From JAWKSY01 sp041402125 (GTDB taxonomy: Bacteria > Planctomycetota > GCA-002687715 > DRQF01), in NCBI GenBank assembly GCA_041402125.1, contig JAWKSY010000002.1:186001-250000 (forward strand): a DNA stretch of 64,000 nt. The letters are read 5' to 3'. Positions 54,158-62,228 of this stretch are shown piece after piece. The position numbers were made by a program, and so were the translations under genes. Position 1 is the first letter of the stretch. Each line of letters starts with the position of its first letter. The notes under the pieces were generated by a model, which was not told the DNA's origin, made no database searches, and saw nothing but the letters and a program-made list of their open reading frames with translations.

Positions 54158-54607
54158 ATGCCCTCCCTCTTCGACGCCGAGGTCAACGCGCAGACGCTCG
54201 CCCGGATCGATGCCCTCGCCCCCGACGCCCGTCCGCAGTGGGGCAAGCTCTCCCTCGCCGGCATGCTCGCCCACTGCGCGATCCCGCTCCGCTCCGCCTC
54301 CGGTGAGGCGCCGCTGAAGCGCAGCCTCATCGGGCGCCTCCTCGGCGGCCTGGTGAAGAAGAAGTTCCTGTCCGACGCGCCCTTCGCGCGGAACGGACCC
54401 ACCGACCCGCGACTCCTCGTCGCCGATCCCCGGGACGTCGAGGCCGAGCGCGCCGAGCTGCGTCGGCTCGTCGCCGATTTCGGGGCGCGGGGACCGGCGA
54501 TCCTCGCCGAGGGTCCGCACCCCTTCTTCGGGCCCCTCACCGACGAGGAGTGGGGCCTCCTCATGTGGAAGCACCTCGATCACCACCTCACCCAGTTCGG
54601 AGCCTGA
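54158..54607 (+). CDS. DUF1569 family protein (DinB-like fold)
   Basis: 149 residues. WGKLSLAGMLAHCAIPLR near the N-terminus and GLLMWKHLDHHLTQFG at the C-terminus place the three metal-ligand-type histidines of the DinB/YfiT superfamily as DUF1569 arranges them. RGPAILAEGPHPFFGPLTDEEW is typical of the family. Members are cytoplasmic, probably thiol- or metal-dependent enzymes of unknown substrate. Its stop is one base before the ATG of the VOC gene, so both belong to one transcript. Confidence 0.9.
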   Translation: MPSLFDAEVNAQTLARIDALAPDARPQWGKLSLAGMLAHCAIPLRSASGEAPLKRSLIGRLLGGLVKKKFLSDAPFARNGPTDPRLLVADPRDVEAERAELRRLVADFGARGPAILAEGPHPFFGPLTDEEWGLLMWKHLDHHLTQFGA

Positions 54608-54608
54608 C

Positions 54609-54995
54609 ATGTCCGAGAGCAACGCTCGCCACAACCGCGTCGTCTGGTTCGATCTCCCCGTCGTCGACCTCCAGCGCTCGGCCGCCTTCTACCGGGAGGT
54701 CCTCGCGGTCTCGGTCGAACTCCACGACTTCGACGGCTTCGCCTTCGGCGTGTTCGAGCACGACGAGGGCAACGGCGGCTGTCTCGTGCCCAACCCCGGG
54801 GAGGTCGCGGACGACCGCGGCGTCCTGATCTACCTGAACGCGGACGGGCGGATCCGCGCCGCGGTGGCGGCGGTCGAGGCGAACGGCGGCTCGATCCTGG
54901 AGCCGATCCACTCCATCGGACCCCACGGGTTCCGGGCCATCGTCCGGGACAGCGAGGGGAACCGGGTCGCCCTGCACTCCCACGCCGACGCCTGA
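54609..54995 (+). CDS. VOC family protein (glyoxalase/bleomycin-resistance fold)
   Basis: 128 residues. The beta-alpha-beta-beta-beta units are clear: NRVVWFDLPVVDLQRSAAFYREVLAVSVEL, GFAFGVFEHDEGNGGCLVP, ILIYLNADGRIRAAVAAVEANGGSILEPIH and HGFRAIVRDSEGNRVALHSH. The opening FDLPVVDLQRSAAFY and closing DSEGNRVALHS are standard for the superfamily. A metal-dependent small-molecule reaction is likely, but VOC proteins are too diverse to name it. Coupled to the DUF1569 gene. Confidence 0.92.
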   Translation: MSESNARHNRVVWFDLPVVDLQRSAAFYREVLAVSVELHDFDGFAFGVFEHDEGNGGCLVPNPGEVADDRGVLIYLNADGRIRAAVAAVEANGGSILEPIHSIGPHGFRAIVRDSEGNRVALHSHADA

Positions 54996-55150
54996 TCGCC
55001 TCCCCGGCCGGGAGGCGGATCACAGGCCGCTTCCGGCCTCTCGACAGCTGACGGGAAGGAGAATCGGTCCCAGGAACCGCGGCCCGGGACCGCGCCCACC
55101 CGGCGCGCGAAGGGCTTCGCGGCCGATCGCTCACGTCGAGGGTCGCGACG

Positions 55151-56008
55151 ATGTGTCCTTCGCCTTCTACATGGGGCGCCCGATCTCGGTCGCCTCCTCG
55201 TCACCGATCCGGTGAACTCGCTCATCCACCAGAGCTACGAGGCCAAGGAGCGTTTCGAGCCGCTCAACGGCGACGGCTTCGGCCTCGCGTGGTACGTCGA
55301 GGGCGACCCCAAGCCGGCGCGCTTCCGCTCGGTGACGCCTGCGGAGGCAGCTCGAATCTCCTCGACCTCGCCCGCGTGACGCGGAGTCGCTGCATCCTCG
55401 CCCACGTCCGGGCGGCGACGCAGGGGCTCACCGTGCAGGCGAGCAACTGCCACCCCTTCCGGCGCGGCGAGCTCGCCTTCATGCACAACGGCGACATCGG
55501 CGGCTTCGAGAAGCTGCGCCGCGCGCTGCTCAACGGGCTCACGGATCAGTCCTTCGATCAGATCCGGGGCTCGACCGACTCCGAGCATCTCTTCGCGCTG
55601 ATCTGTGATCGCCTCGACGCCTCGACCGAGACCGATCCGCTGCGACGCATGGTCGGCGCGATGCGGGAGTCGATCGCGCGGGTGCGCGCTGCTCCAGGCC
55701 AGCACGCGCCGGAGGAGTTCCTCTACCTGAATCTCGTCCTCTCGGACGGCACCCGCGCCGTCGCCGCGCGTTACACGACGGACGCCGAGGGCGGCACGCC
55801 GACAGCCTCTACCTCCACCGCGGGCGCCGCTACGTCTGCCGAGGGACGGGCGCCTGTCACATGGTGGCCGCGGGAGCGGACGAAGGCGCGGTCGCTCGTC
55901 GCCTCCGAGCCCCTCAGCAGGGATGAAGGCTGGGAAAAGGTCCCGGTGGGGAGCTTCGTCACCGTCGACTCCGATCTGAGCACGGATCGCGAGCTCGTGG
56001 GGGTCTGA
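55151..56008 (+). pseudogene. Class II glutamine amidotransferase (YafJ-like), several frameshifts
   Basis: ATG-TGT at 55151 supplies the N-terminal nucleophile Cys expected after Met removal. Frames then alternate: FYMGRPISVAS in one, LLVTDPVNSLIHQSYEAKERFEPLNGDGFGLAWYVEGDPKPARFRSV in a second, and SSNLLDLARVTRSRCILAHVRAATQGLTVQASNCHPF through VLSDGTRAVAARYTTDAEG in a third. SLYLHRGRRYVC to GADEGAV is in another frame, and SEPLSRDEGWEKVPVGSFVTVDSDL returns. Together they spell a normal amidotransferase (NGDGFGLAWY, HVRAATQG, CHPF, MHNGDI) of about 285 residues. At least five indels in under 860 bp are needed. Decay would usually also cause substitutions at these motifs, which are intact, so read errors are likely. 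Confidence 0.8.
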
Positions 56009-56188
56009 GGCCTCCTCTCGGGCGAATCCGATGACGTCGGCCGGATTCCTTTCGGAAACCATGGGTTCCCCCTGACCCTGGTGCCGGGAATAGGGCCCGA
56101 ATACTGTCCGTTGTGAGGTCAGCGTCGTCGGCGAGGTGCCGACACGCCGCCGATCGGCCGTGAACCGCCAAACGGAGCCACCATTCGC

Positions 56189-57280
56189 ATGAAATACGGA
56201 ATTCTCGCCGTCCTCGTCCTCTCCCTGACCGCCGGCCTGGCGATCGCGCAGGAGGGCGGCGACGAGCCCGTGCAGAAGCCGGTCCACACCTGGCTCGCCG
56301 ACTATGACCAGGCCGTCACGGTCGCGAAGGAGCAGAAGAAGGACCTCCTGGTCGACTTCACCGGCTCGGACTGGTGCGGCTGGTGCATCCGCCTCGACAA
56401 GGAGGTGTTCGAGCACGACACCTTCCTCGAGCCGGTCACGAAGAACTACGTCCTCGTGAAGCTCGACTTCCCGCGTGGCGAGGAGGTGAAGGCCAAGGTC
56501 CCGAACCCGAAGCGCAACGACGAGCTCCAGGAGAAGTGGGCCATCCAGGGCTTCCCGACCATCCTGCTCGTGAGCGCCGAGGGCGAGGTCTACGCTCGCA
56601 CCGGTTACCAGCGCGGCGGCCCCGAGGCCTACGTGAAGCACCTCGAGGAGATCTCGGCCGAGGGCAAGAAGGCGCTCGCCGAGTCCGCCAAGCTCGCGAA
56701 GGAGTTCGAGGTCGCCGAGGGTGACGCGAAGATCGCGGTCGTCGAGTCGGCGATCAAGTGGCTCGCCGGCAAGGACGCCTCGACCATCGGCATCGAGAAG
56801 GTCGCCGGCGTCGCCAAGGCCGCGATCACCCTCGATCCGAAGAACGAGAAGGGGATGCAGGAGCGCGCGCTGAAGGCTCTCCTCGGCGCCGGCCAGTCCG
56901 ACGCCGCGGTCACCGCCGCCGTGAAGGCGCACGACCCGAAGAACGAGAAGGGCCTCTACGAGCACCTGGTCATGGCCCGGATGCAGTCGGTGACCGACGA
57001 GGCCAGCGCCCGCGGCGCCGTCAAGGCGGTCGAGGATCTGCTCGCCATGGGGTCGATCAAGGACCAGAAGCTCGCCGCCGACATGATCGGCAACTGCGCC
57101 TTCTGGTGCTTCAAGCCCCTCGACATGCAGGACAAGGCCAAGTTCTTCGCGACCAAGCTGAAGGACGTGAAGGACCTCCCGGAGCACTTCCAGAAGCTCG
57201 TGACCGAGATCCTCGGCAAGGGCGAGGAAGCCGACGACGACATGGACGAGGGCGAGGGTGGCGAGGGCGGCGGCGACTGA
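56189..57280 (+). CDS. Secreted thioredoxin-fold protein with CGWC motif
   Basis: 363 residues; signal peptide ILAVLVLSLTAGLAIAQ. The thioredoxin-like domain (about 35-165) has DLLVDFTGSDWCGWCIRLDKEVF with both redox cysteines, then NYVLVKLDFPRG and WAIQGFPTILLVSAEGEVYARTGY, including the cis-Pro. The C-terminal half is helical (VAEGDAKIAVVESAIKWLAG, AAITLDPKNEKGMQERALKALL) with TPR-like character, ending in an acidic Gly tail. Codon use is very regular with Lys AAG and GTC/GCC dominant, as in well-expressed genes. It probably acts in disulfide chemistry of exported proteins. It is monocistronic with a strong terminator. Confidence 0.9.
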   Translation: MKYGILAVLVLSLTAGLAIAQEGGDEPVQKPVHTWLADYDQAVTVAKEQKKDLLVDFTGSDWCGWCIRLDKEVFEHDTFLEPVTKNYVLVKLDFPRGEEVKAKVPNPKRNDELQEKWAIQGFPTILLVSAEGEVYARTGYQRGGPEAYVKHLEEISAEGKKALAESAKLAKEFEVAEGDAKIAVVESAIKWLAGKDASTIGIEKVAGVAKAAITLDPKNEKGMQERALKALLGAGQSDAAVTAAVKAHDPKNEKGLYEHLVMARMQSVTDEASARGAVKAVEDLLAMGSIKDQKLAADMIGNCAFWCFKPLDMQDKAKFFATKLKDVKDLPEHFQKLVTEILGKGEEADDDMDEGEGGEGGGD

Positions 57281-57320
57281 TCGTCGTCCCTCCTCGCAAC
57301 ATCGCGATCGGAAACGAGTT

Positions 57321-57356
57321 GAGCGCGATCTCCCGCCCCGGCGGGGGATCGCGCTC
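57321..57356 (+). terminator. Terminator after the thioredoxin-like gene
   Basis: GAGCGCGATC (57321-57330) pairs with GATCGCGCTC (57347-57356), and CCCGCC pairs with a GGCGGG-like inner arm. TTCG follows. The stem is about 16 bp with a short loop. Confidence 0.8.
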
Positions 57357-57422
57357 TTCGCATGGAATTGCAGCGGAGCCCGAGATCGCGGGCGGATCGC
57401 GCATTCCCTTCGTCCGCGTGGC

Positions 57423-58706
57423 ATGATCCAGGGGCCGAACTCCCTCCCGCGCCCGAGCGATCACGCGATGTCCAGCCTTCCCGCCGCCGCTCCCGATACG
57501 ACCCTCGCCGGGGCGCCCGCGTCCGCGGACGCCGAACGGGCCCTGCGTCCGGGGCGACGCGGTCTCCTCGGGAGAGGGATGCGCTCGCTGCGGCGACGCC
57601 TGAACGAGCTGCATTCGGCGGTGGAGGAGCGGTTCAAGGTCGCCCGGCCGCGCTCCTGGCCGATCTTCCTCAACCTCCAGCACACCTCCATCTGCAATCT
57701 CCGCTGTCGGATGTGCCAGCAGGCCTGGGACGACATCCCGCAGGTCGTGATGGAGCGCGGGCTCTACCGCCGCATCCGCGCCGCGACCTTCGATCGCGTC
57801 AGCGAGCTCTCGCTCTCCGTGATGGGGGATCCCTTCTGCGTCTCGCGGGACTTCATCGACGAGATCCTCCGCGACGTCGAGGACTACGGCCTCCGGCTCG
57901 AGATCACCACGAACGCGACGCGCCTCGGCGACGAGGCGCAGGTCCGGCGACTCGCCCGGCTCGTCTCGCACATGATCTTCTCCTTCGACGGGGCGACGAA
58001 GGAGACCTTCGAGAGCATCCGGATCGGAACGAGCTGGGAGCGCGTCACCGGGCAGATCGAAGCCTTCGTCCGGGCGACCCGGGAGCTCGCTCCCTGGCGT
58101 CGTCCGCTCATCGACGTCAACTACGTGCTGATGCGGAGCACCCTCGCGGAGCTGCCGCGGTTCGTGGAACTCGCGGAGAGCTGGGGCGTGCACACCGTGC
58201 GCGCCTTCCCGATGACGCTCGCTCACGAATCGATGCGGGACGAGATCGTCGACTGGCGCGAGGAGACGGCGCAGGCCGCCCTCGCCGAGGCGATGCGCCT
58301 CTCGCGTCGCGGTCGGGTCCGGCTGCACCTGGCGGGCGAGGCGGCGGCGGCCCTTCCCGCCGATCGTTCCTCGCTCGGGGCTCGCCTCGCGGCCCTGCCG
58401 CGAACCCTCGGGAAGATCCTGCGGCCGATCCCCTCGCAGGGTCTCAATCACGTCTTCGAGAAGACCCTCCACCACATCGCGGTGAAGCGACGGGAGTGCG
58501 GCTACCTCGGGGGGAAGGTCTACCTGCTTCTCAACGGCGAGGTCTCCACCTGCTGCCATCCGGACTACATGGTGATGGGGCGTCTCGGCGGCGGCGAGGG
58601 GCTGGAAGCGACCTGGCGCGGAGACGACTACGCCTCCGTGCGGGCGGCGCTGAACTCCGAGCGGCCCGCCGATCCCTGCCGCGACTGCCACCTCCTGCGT
58701 CGCTGA
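57423..58706 (+). CDS. Radical SAM protein with SPASM-like C-terminus
   Basis: 427 residues from the ATG at 57423; ATG 57468 is an alternative, and neither has a clear Shine-Dalgarno. The radical SAM cluster motif is SICNLRCRMCQQ (C-x3-C-x2-C) at about residue 94. SELSLSVMGDPF, LRLEITTNATRLGDEA and HMIFSFDGATKETFESIRIG are typical of peptide- and cofactor-modifying radical SAM enzymes. The C-terminus has CGYLGGKVYLLLNGEVSTCCHPDY and PADPCRDCHLL, cysteines arranged as in SPASM domains that hold extra clusters. No precursor peptide or other maturation gene is recognisable nearby, so the substrate is unknown. Confidence 0.88.
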   Translation: MIQGPNSLPRPSDHAMSSLPAAAPDTTLAGAPASADAERALRPGRRGLLGRGMRSLRRRLNELHSAVEERFKVARPRSWPIFLNLQHTSICNLRCRMCQQAWDDIPQVVMERGLYRRIRAATFDRVSELSLSVMGDPFCVSRDFIDEILRDVEDYGLRLEITTNATRLGDEAQVRRLARLVSHMIFSFDGATKETFESIRIGTSWERVTGQIEAFVRATRELAPWRRPLIDVNYVLMRSTLAELPRFVELAESWGVHTVRAFPMTLAHESMRDEIVDWREETAQAALAEAMRLSRRGRVRLHLAGEAAAALPADRSSLGARLAALPRTLGKILRPIPSQGLNHVFEKTLHHIAVKRRECGYLGGKVYLLLNGEVSTCCHPDYMVMGRLGGGEGLEATWRGDDYASVRAALNSERPADPCRDCHLLRR

Positions 58707-58882
58707 GGATCCGCGAGCGCGCCCCGACCGGCGGCGCGCCGCCCGCGGTCCGGCCTTCCCATCCCGGCGCCGGGTCGGGGGCGGGGAGATTCGCGACTCC
58801 GGGGCCGGTCCGCGACCGGTCGCAAGCGAGCGCCGAGGTCGGGGAGAGGGCGGATTCGGACCGGGAGACCCGAAGTGCGGTC

Positions 58883-58910
58883 TTCACAGAATCCTCAAGA
58901 TCATTAAGAT
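58883..58910 (+). promoter_or_regulatory. Sigma-70-like promoter candidate for the LuxR-type gene
   Basis: TTCACA (58883-58888) and TAAGAT (58905-58910) are 16 bp apart in an AT-rich patch unusual for this DNA, 50 bp before the ATG at 58960. A direct repeat AAGATC occurs within it. The rest of the 253-bp gap 58707-58959 holds nothing recognisable. Confidence 0.5.
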
Positions 58911-58959
58911 CTCGCGAGGGATGCCGTTCCCGTGCCTGACCCATCGAAGGACCCGCGCC

Positions 58960-59625
58960 ATGACCACCGTCGTTCGTCGCCGCATCGAGGAGCGTCTCAG
59001 GGCCGTTCTGACCGAGGCCGGAGAGGATCTTCCCGGAGAGTGCCGCTTCCTCGGCCTCGTCGGGGATCCCGGGGCGATGCGTGAAGAAATCGAGAATCTC
59101 GCCCAGGATCACGCGCTGGGCGTCGTCGATCTCGAGGCGACCGATCCGCGTCTGGGCTCGGCCGCGGGTCTCGCCGTCTTCCTCGATCTGGACGTGGCCC
59201 CCCTGGAGGAGGTCCGGCGGCTCGCGCCGTCCGCGCCGCTCCTCATCGCGGCTCCCGAGCAGATCCGTGGTCTGCCGCGCGCGATCGTGACCACGCGTCC
59301 GGTCGCCTATCTCGGCGCCGACGAGGCTCCCGGCGGCCGCCGCAGCACCTGGCTGCGGCTCGTCCGGGCGGCCGAGGACTTCGTGAGTCGGGACGCCTTC
59401 TGCCGGTCCTTCCAGGAGCGCTTCGCGTCCCTGTCGGACGGCGAGATCCAGGTCCTGGGCGGTCTGCTCGACGGCCGCCTCAACAAGCACATCGCGGCGG
59501 ACCTCGGCCTCAGCGAGCGGACGATCGAGGACCGGCGGGCGCGCATCCTGAAGAAGATGGACGCGCCGCACCTCGCGGTCCTCATCGAACGCGTCGTTCT
59601 CCACTTCGCGCCCGGCGCGTCCTGA
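58960..59625 (+). CDS. LuxR/FixJ-type transcriptional regulator with divergent N-terminal domain
   Basis: 221 residues. The ATG at 58960 has GAAGGA eight bases upstream and is preferred over 58921. The C-terminal 60 residues form the LuxR/GerE helix-turn-helix (LSDGEIQVLGGLLDGRLNKHIAADLGLSERTIEDRRARILKKM), closest to FixJ/NarL-type output domains. The N-terminal 140 residues have receiver-like rhythm (GVVDLEATDP, GLAVFLDLDVAPLEEVRRL, PLLIAAPEQIRG, TRPVAYLGADE) but lack the clear Asp-acceptor and Lys pattern. It may be a pseudo-receiver that responds without phosphorylation. No kinase is adjacent. Confidence 0.85.
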   Translation: MTTVVRRRIEERLRAVLTEAGEDLPGECRFLGLVGDPGAMREEIENLAQDHALGVVDLEATDPRLGSAAGLAVFLDLDVAPLEEVRRLAPSAPLLIAAPEQIRGLPRAIVTTRPVAYLGADEAPGGRRSTWLRLVRAAEDFVSRDAFCRSFQERFASLSDGEIQVLGGLLDGRLNKHIAADLGLSERTIEDRRARILKKMDAPHLAVLIERVVLHFAPGAS

Positions 59626-59656
59626 GGACCGAGCGCCGCCTGAGGGTGAATCGCCC

Positions 59657-60439
59657 TCAGCGGGTCTCCGCCAGTCGCGCGGACAGAGAGTCCAGTTCCT
59701 TCCTCGCCGCCTCGTTCGGGCGGCCCGTCGAGTCGATGAGGGAGCGCGCCGCTTCGATCGTGACGGCCGCGCGTGGGCGACGGTCGAGATCGACGAGCAG
59801 TCGCGACATCGCGACGAGGTTGCCCAGCTCCGCGCCGACCAGGCCGAAGTCGTGGTAGATGAGGCGCGAGGCCGCGTGGGCGGCCAGCGCGTCCTCCTTC
59901 TTGCCCAGCTTCTCGAGCGACGTGCCGATCCCGGTCAGGCCCATCGCGGTTCCCCACCAGTCGCCGAGCGGCTTCGCGAGCTCGTAGCATCGCGTCGCGT
60001 GCGCGAGGGCCTCCTCGAGCTTCCCTTCCTGTCGGATCGCGGCGCGGAAGGCGCCGAAGGCCTTCTGTCCCTCGCGGAAGCGCTTGCGCTCGGCCTCGTT
60101 CCAGCCCACGAACGACGAGGCGTAATCGGTGAAGATCGCGCGGCCGAAGGCCTGGTCCGCGGCGATGGCGCCGAAGAGCGCGCGCGTCCGGAGCGTCTCG
60201 ACCTCCTTCGGGTCGGGCTTCTCCGATTCGAGGATCTTGAGCGATCCCTCGAGGCAGGCGTCGATCGTCGTCAGGACCTTCGTCGGATTCGCCTGCCAGA
60301 GCTCGACCAGCTTGGCGTGGTCCTTCGCGTCGGCCAGCTCGGCGAAGCGGGCCGCGAGCGCATCCTGCGCGTCGGCGGGGCGGATCGAGACGAGGAGGGT
60401 GGCGAGGACGGCGAGCAAGGGGATCGTGATGCGGTGCAT
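59657..60439 (-). CDS. Secreted helical-repeat protein of unknown function
   Basis: 260 residues; the start at 60439 gives a signal peptide (PLLAVLATLLVSIRPADAQ). The mature part is almost entirely helical, with TPR-like spacing: LVELWQANPTKVLTTIDACLEG, GKLEEALAHATRCYELAKPLGDWWGTAMGLTGIGTSLEKLGKKEDALAAHAASRLIYHDFG. It is probably a periplasmic scaffold. I did not recognise a named family. It is convergent with the LuxR-type gene. Confidence 0.75.
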   Translation of the reverse strand: MHRITIPLLAVLATLLVSIRPADAQDALAARFAELADAKDHAKLVELWQANPTKVLTTIDACLEGSLKILESEKPDPKEVETLRTRALFGAIAADQAFGRAIFTDYASSFVGWNEAERKRFREGQKAFGAFRAAIRQEGKLEEALAHATRCYELAKPLGDWWGTAMGLTGIGTSLEKLGKKEDALAAHAASRLIYHDFGLVGAELGNLVAMSRLLVDLDRRPRAAVTIEAARSLIDSTGRPNEAARKELDSLSARLAETR

Positions 60440-60538
60440 GACGGGACTCCGCGGCGAGGTCGAGGGAGGGCCGGCGCGCACCGGCCCGGGCCGGATCCTA
60501 CGCGATCGACCGCGCGGGCGTCGCCGCGACGAGGACGA

Positions 60539-60718
60539 TCACCGGTGGATCACGCCGATGACCGTCGCGGCCTCGATCGGCCCCAGGGAACGGCTGTCGA
60601 GCGAGCGGTCGGGATCGTCCCCGACGACGAAGAGCGTTCCGGTCGGGACCTCCTGCGTCTCCGGGGAGGAGGGCAGAGCGGCCGCGACGCGCGTCCCCTC
60701 CACGAAGAGCCCCTCGCC
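60539..60718 (-). pseudogene. C-terminal fragment of a type I signal peptidase
   Basis: Reading from 60718 to the stop at 60539: GLFVEGTRVAAAL, then VPTGTLFVVGDDPDRSLDSRSLGPI and VIGVIHR. GDDPDRSLDSRSLG is the S26 box E (usually GDN-x2-S-x-DSR-x-G). The catalytic Ser and Lys region is absent, because upstream of 60718 the same strand turns into a sigma-factor sequence in another frame. It cannot be functional as it stands. Confidence 0.75.
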
Positions 60719-60980
60719 GCTCCGCGATCTCGTCGCGGCAACGTCGCCGGACGATCGTGAGGAACCAGGCCTCGAGGCGGCCCCGCGCGGGGTCGAAGCG
60801 CGACGCGGACGCGAGGGCCGAGAGGAGCGCCGCCAGAGCCGCGTCCCGGGCCGCCTCCGGATCCTCGAGGAGGGCCCGCGCGAGCGCACAGCCTCGATCC
60901 GCGAGACGTGCGATGGCCCCGGCTCGATCCTCGTCGGCCGGAGGGGGCGTCGCGGTGTCGGAGCGTTCGAAGGGTCTCAT
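60717..60980 (-). pseudogene. N-terminal fragment of an ECF sigma factor (region 2)
   Basis: Starts at 60980 and reads LADRGCALARALLEDPEAARDAALAALLSAL, then FDPARGRLEAWFLTIVRRRCRDEIAERRG, the ECF region 2 pattern. After about 60717 the frame has no region 4. Sense changes to the signal-peptidase fragment in another frame. A deletion or a misjoin between two genes explains both fragments. Confidence 0.7.
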
Positions 60981-61150
60981 CGCGGGGTCCCTCGTCGCCC
61001 TCCGATTCCGTCGGGACGGCCCCCGGTTCCCGAAAATGTCGTCCGCGGGCCCCTCCGGCCGGCCTCGGGACGGATCAGGGTCCTCCCGACCTTGCCAGCC
61101 CGGCTCCCGCGCGAGACCCTGGTGCGAACCGGACGAAGGAGGCAGGCAGC

Positions 61151-62032
61151 ATGCGTTGGAAGGATCACCGTCGGAGCGAGAACGTCGACGACCGCCGCGG
61201 CGTCTCGGGCGGGGCGAAGGTCGCGGGGGGAGGCCTCGGGGCGATCGTCATCGCGCTCATCGGCATCTTCGTCCTCGGGAAGGACCCGAGCTCGCTCCTG
61301 ACCTCGGGCGCTCTCGGCGGCGGCGGCGCGGCGGTGGAATCGCGTCCGCTCACCGCGGCGGAGAAGGAGGCGAGCGATTTCGTCTCCACCGTCCTCGCCT
61401 ACACCGAGGACGTCTGGAAGGAGACCTACCCGGCGCTCGCCGGGGCCTACTCGGGCGCACCGACGCGCTACGTCGAGCCCCGCCTGGTGCTGTTCTCGGG
61501 CGAGGTCGGTTCGGCCTGCGGCAACGCGAACGCGGCCGTCGGCCCCTTCTACTGTCCCGGCGACTCGCAGGTCTACATCGACCTCAGCTTCTTCGAGGAG
61601 CTCGCGCGGCGCTTCAAGGCGCCCGGCGACTTCGCCCAGGCCTACGTCGTCGCCCACGAGGTCGGCCATCACATCCAGAAGCTCCTCGGCATCACGCGCC
61701 AGGTCGACTCCCAGCGCGGGCGCGTCTCGAAGGAGGAGTACAACCGTCTCTCGGTGCGCCTCGAGCTGCAGGCCGACTTTTTCGCCGGCGTCTGGGCGCA
61801 CCATGCCCAGCGGCGCTTCGACATCCTCGAGCCGGGCGATCTCGCCGAGGGCCTCGCCGCCGCCGGCGCGGTGGGCGACGACCGCCTCCAGATGCAGGCG
61901 CGCGGCTACGTCGTCCCCGAGTCCTTCACCCACGGCACGGCCGAGCAGCGCATCCGCTGGTTCCGCCGCGGCTTCGAGGAAGGCGATCCGCGGGCGCACG
62001 ACCCCTTCCAGGGCCGCTACGAGGACCTCTGA
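61151..62032 (+). CDS. Neutral zinc metallopeptidase (YpfJ family)
   Basis: 293 residues; GAAGGAGG shortly before the ATG at 61151, with a longer open frame upstream rejected. Layout: cytoplasmic tail MRWKDHRRSENVDDRRG, one TM helix (LGAIVIALIGIFVLG), then the peptidase domain with CGNANAAVGPFYCPGDSQVYIDLSFF and the zinc motif HEVGHH (in VVAHEVGHHIQKLLG). LELQADFFAGVWAHH supplies the third ligand. FTHGTAEQRIRWFRRGFEEGDP closes the domain. All hallmark residues of the family are present. It is membrane-anchored and faces the periplasm; its substrate is unknown. Confidence 0.93.
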   Translation: MRWKDHRRSENVDDRRGVSGGAKVAGGGLGAIVIALIGIFVLGKDPSSLLTSGALGGGGAAVESRPLTAAEKEASDFVSTVLAYTEDVWKETYPALAGAYSGAPTRYVEPRLVLFSGEVGSACGNANAAVGPFYCPGDSQVYIDLSFFEELARRFKAPGDFAQAYVVAHEVGHHIQKLLGITRQVDSQRGRVSKEEYNRLSVRLELQADFFAGVWAHHAQRRFDILEPGDLAEGLAAAGAVGDDRLQMQARGYVVPESFTHGTAEQRIRWFRRGFEEGDPRAHDPFQGRYEDL

Positions 62033-62106
62033 ATAAAAGGGGTCAGACCCCTTTATTCAGAAATGGCCCGAAAGTGAATAAATGGGGTCTGACCCCATTT
62101 ATTCAC
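62033..62106. repeat. Pair of GGGGTC-type palindromic repeats (REP-like)
   Basis: Two tandem hairpins are present: AAAGGGGT-CAG-ACCCCTTT within TGAATAAA and TTTATTCA flanks, then AAATGGGGTCTGACCCCATTT within GTGAATA and TATTCAC flanks. The first begins inside the stop codon of the metallopeptidase. Related motifs are widespread REP-like elements in other bacteria, sometimes linked to RAYT transposases. They may also end transcripts. Confidence 0.85.
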
Positions 62107-62228
62107 TTTCGCGGCAGCGCGGGGTGATCGATTCCGCACGATCACGCTCATCTCGCGGTCAGCTTGGGTTCAGGAACGCGGGTTAGTCTCGGGACGGATG
62201 CCGAAGTCCTTCCGTCCGGGGCCCCGCG

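Noticed and set aside
62165..62200. Sigma-70 promoter before the OmpR-type regulator
   Set aside because: TTGGGT and TAGTCT are only 14 bp apart and match poorly, so I did not annotate it.
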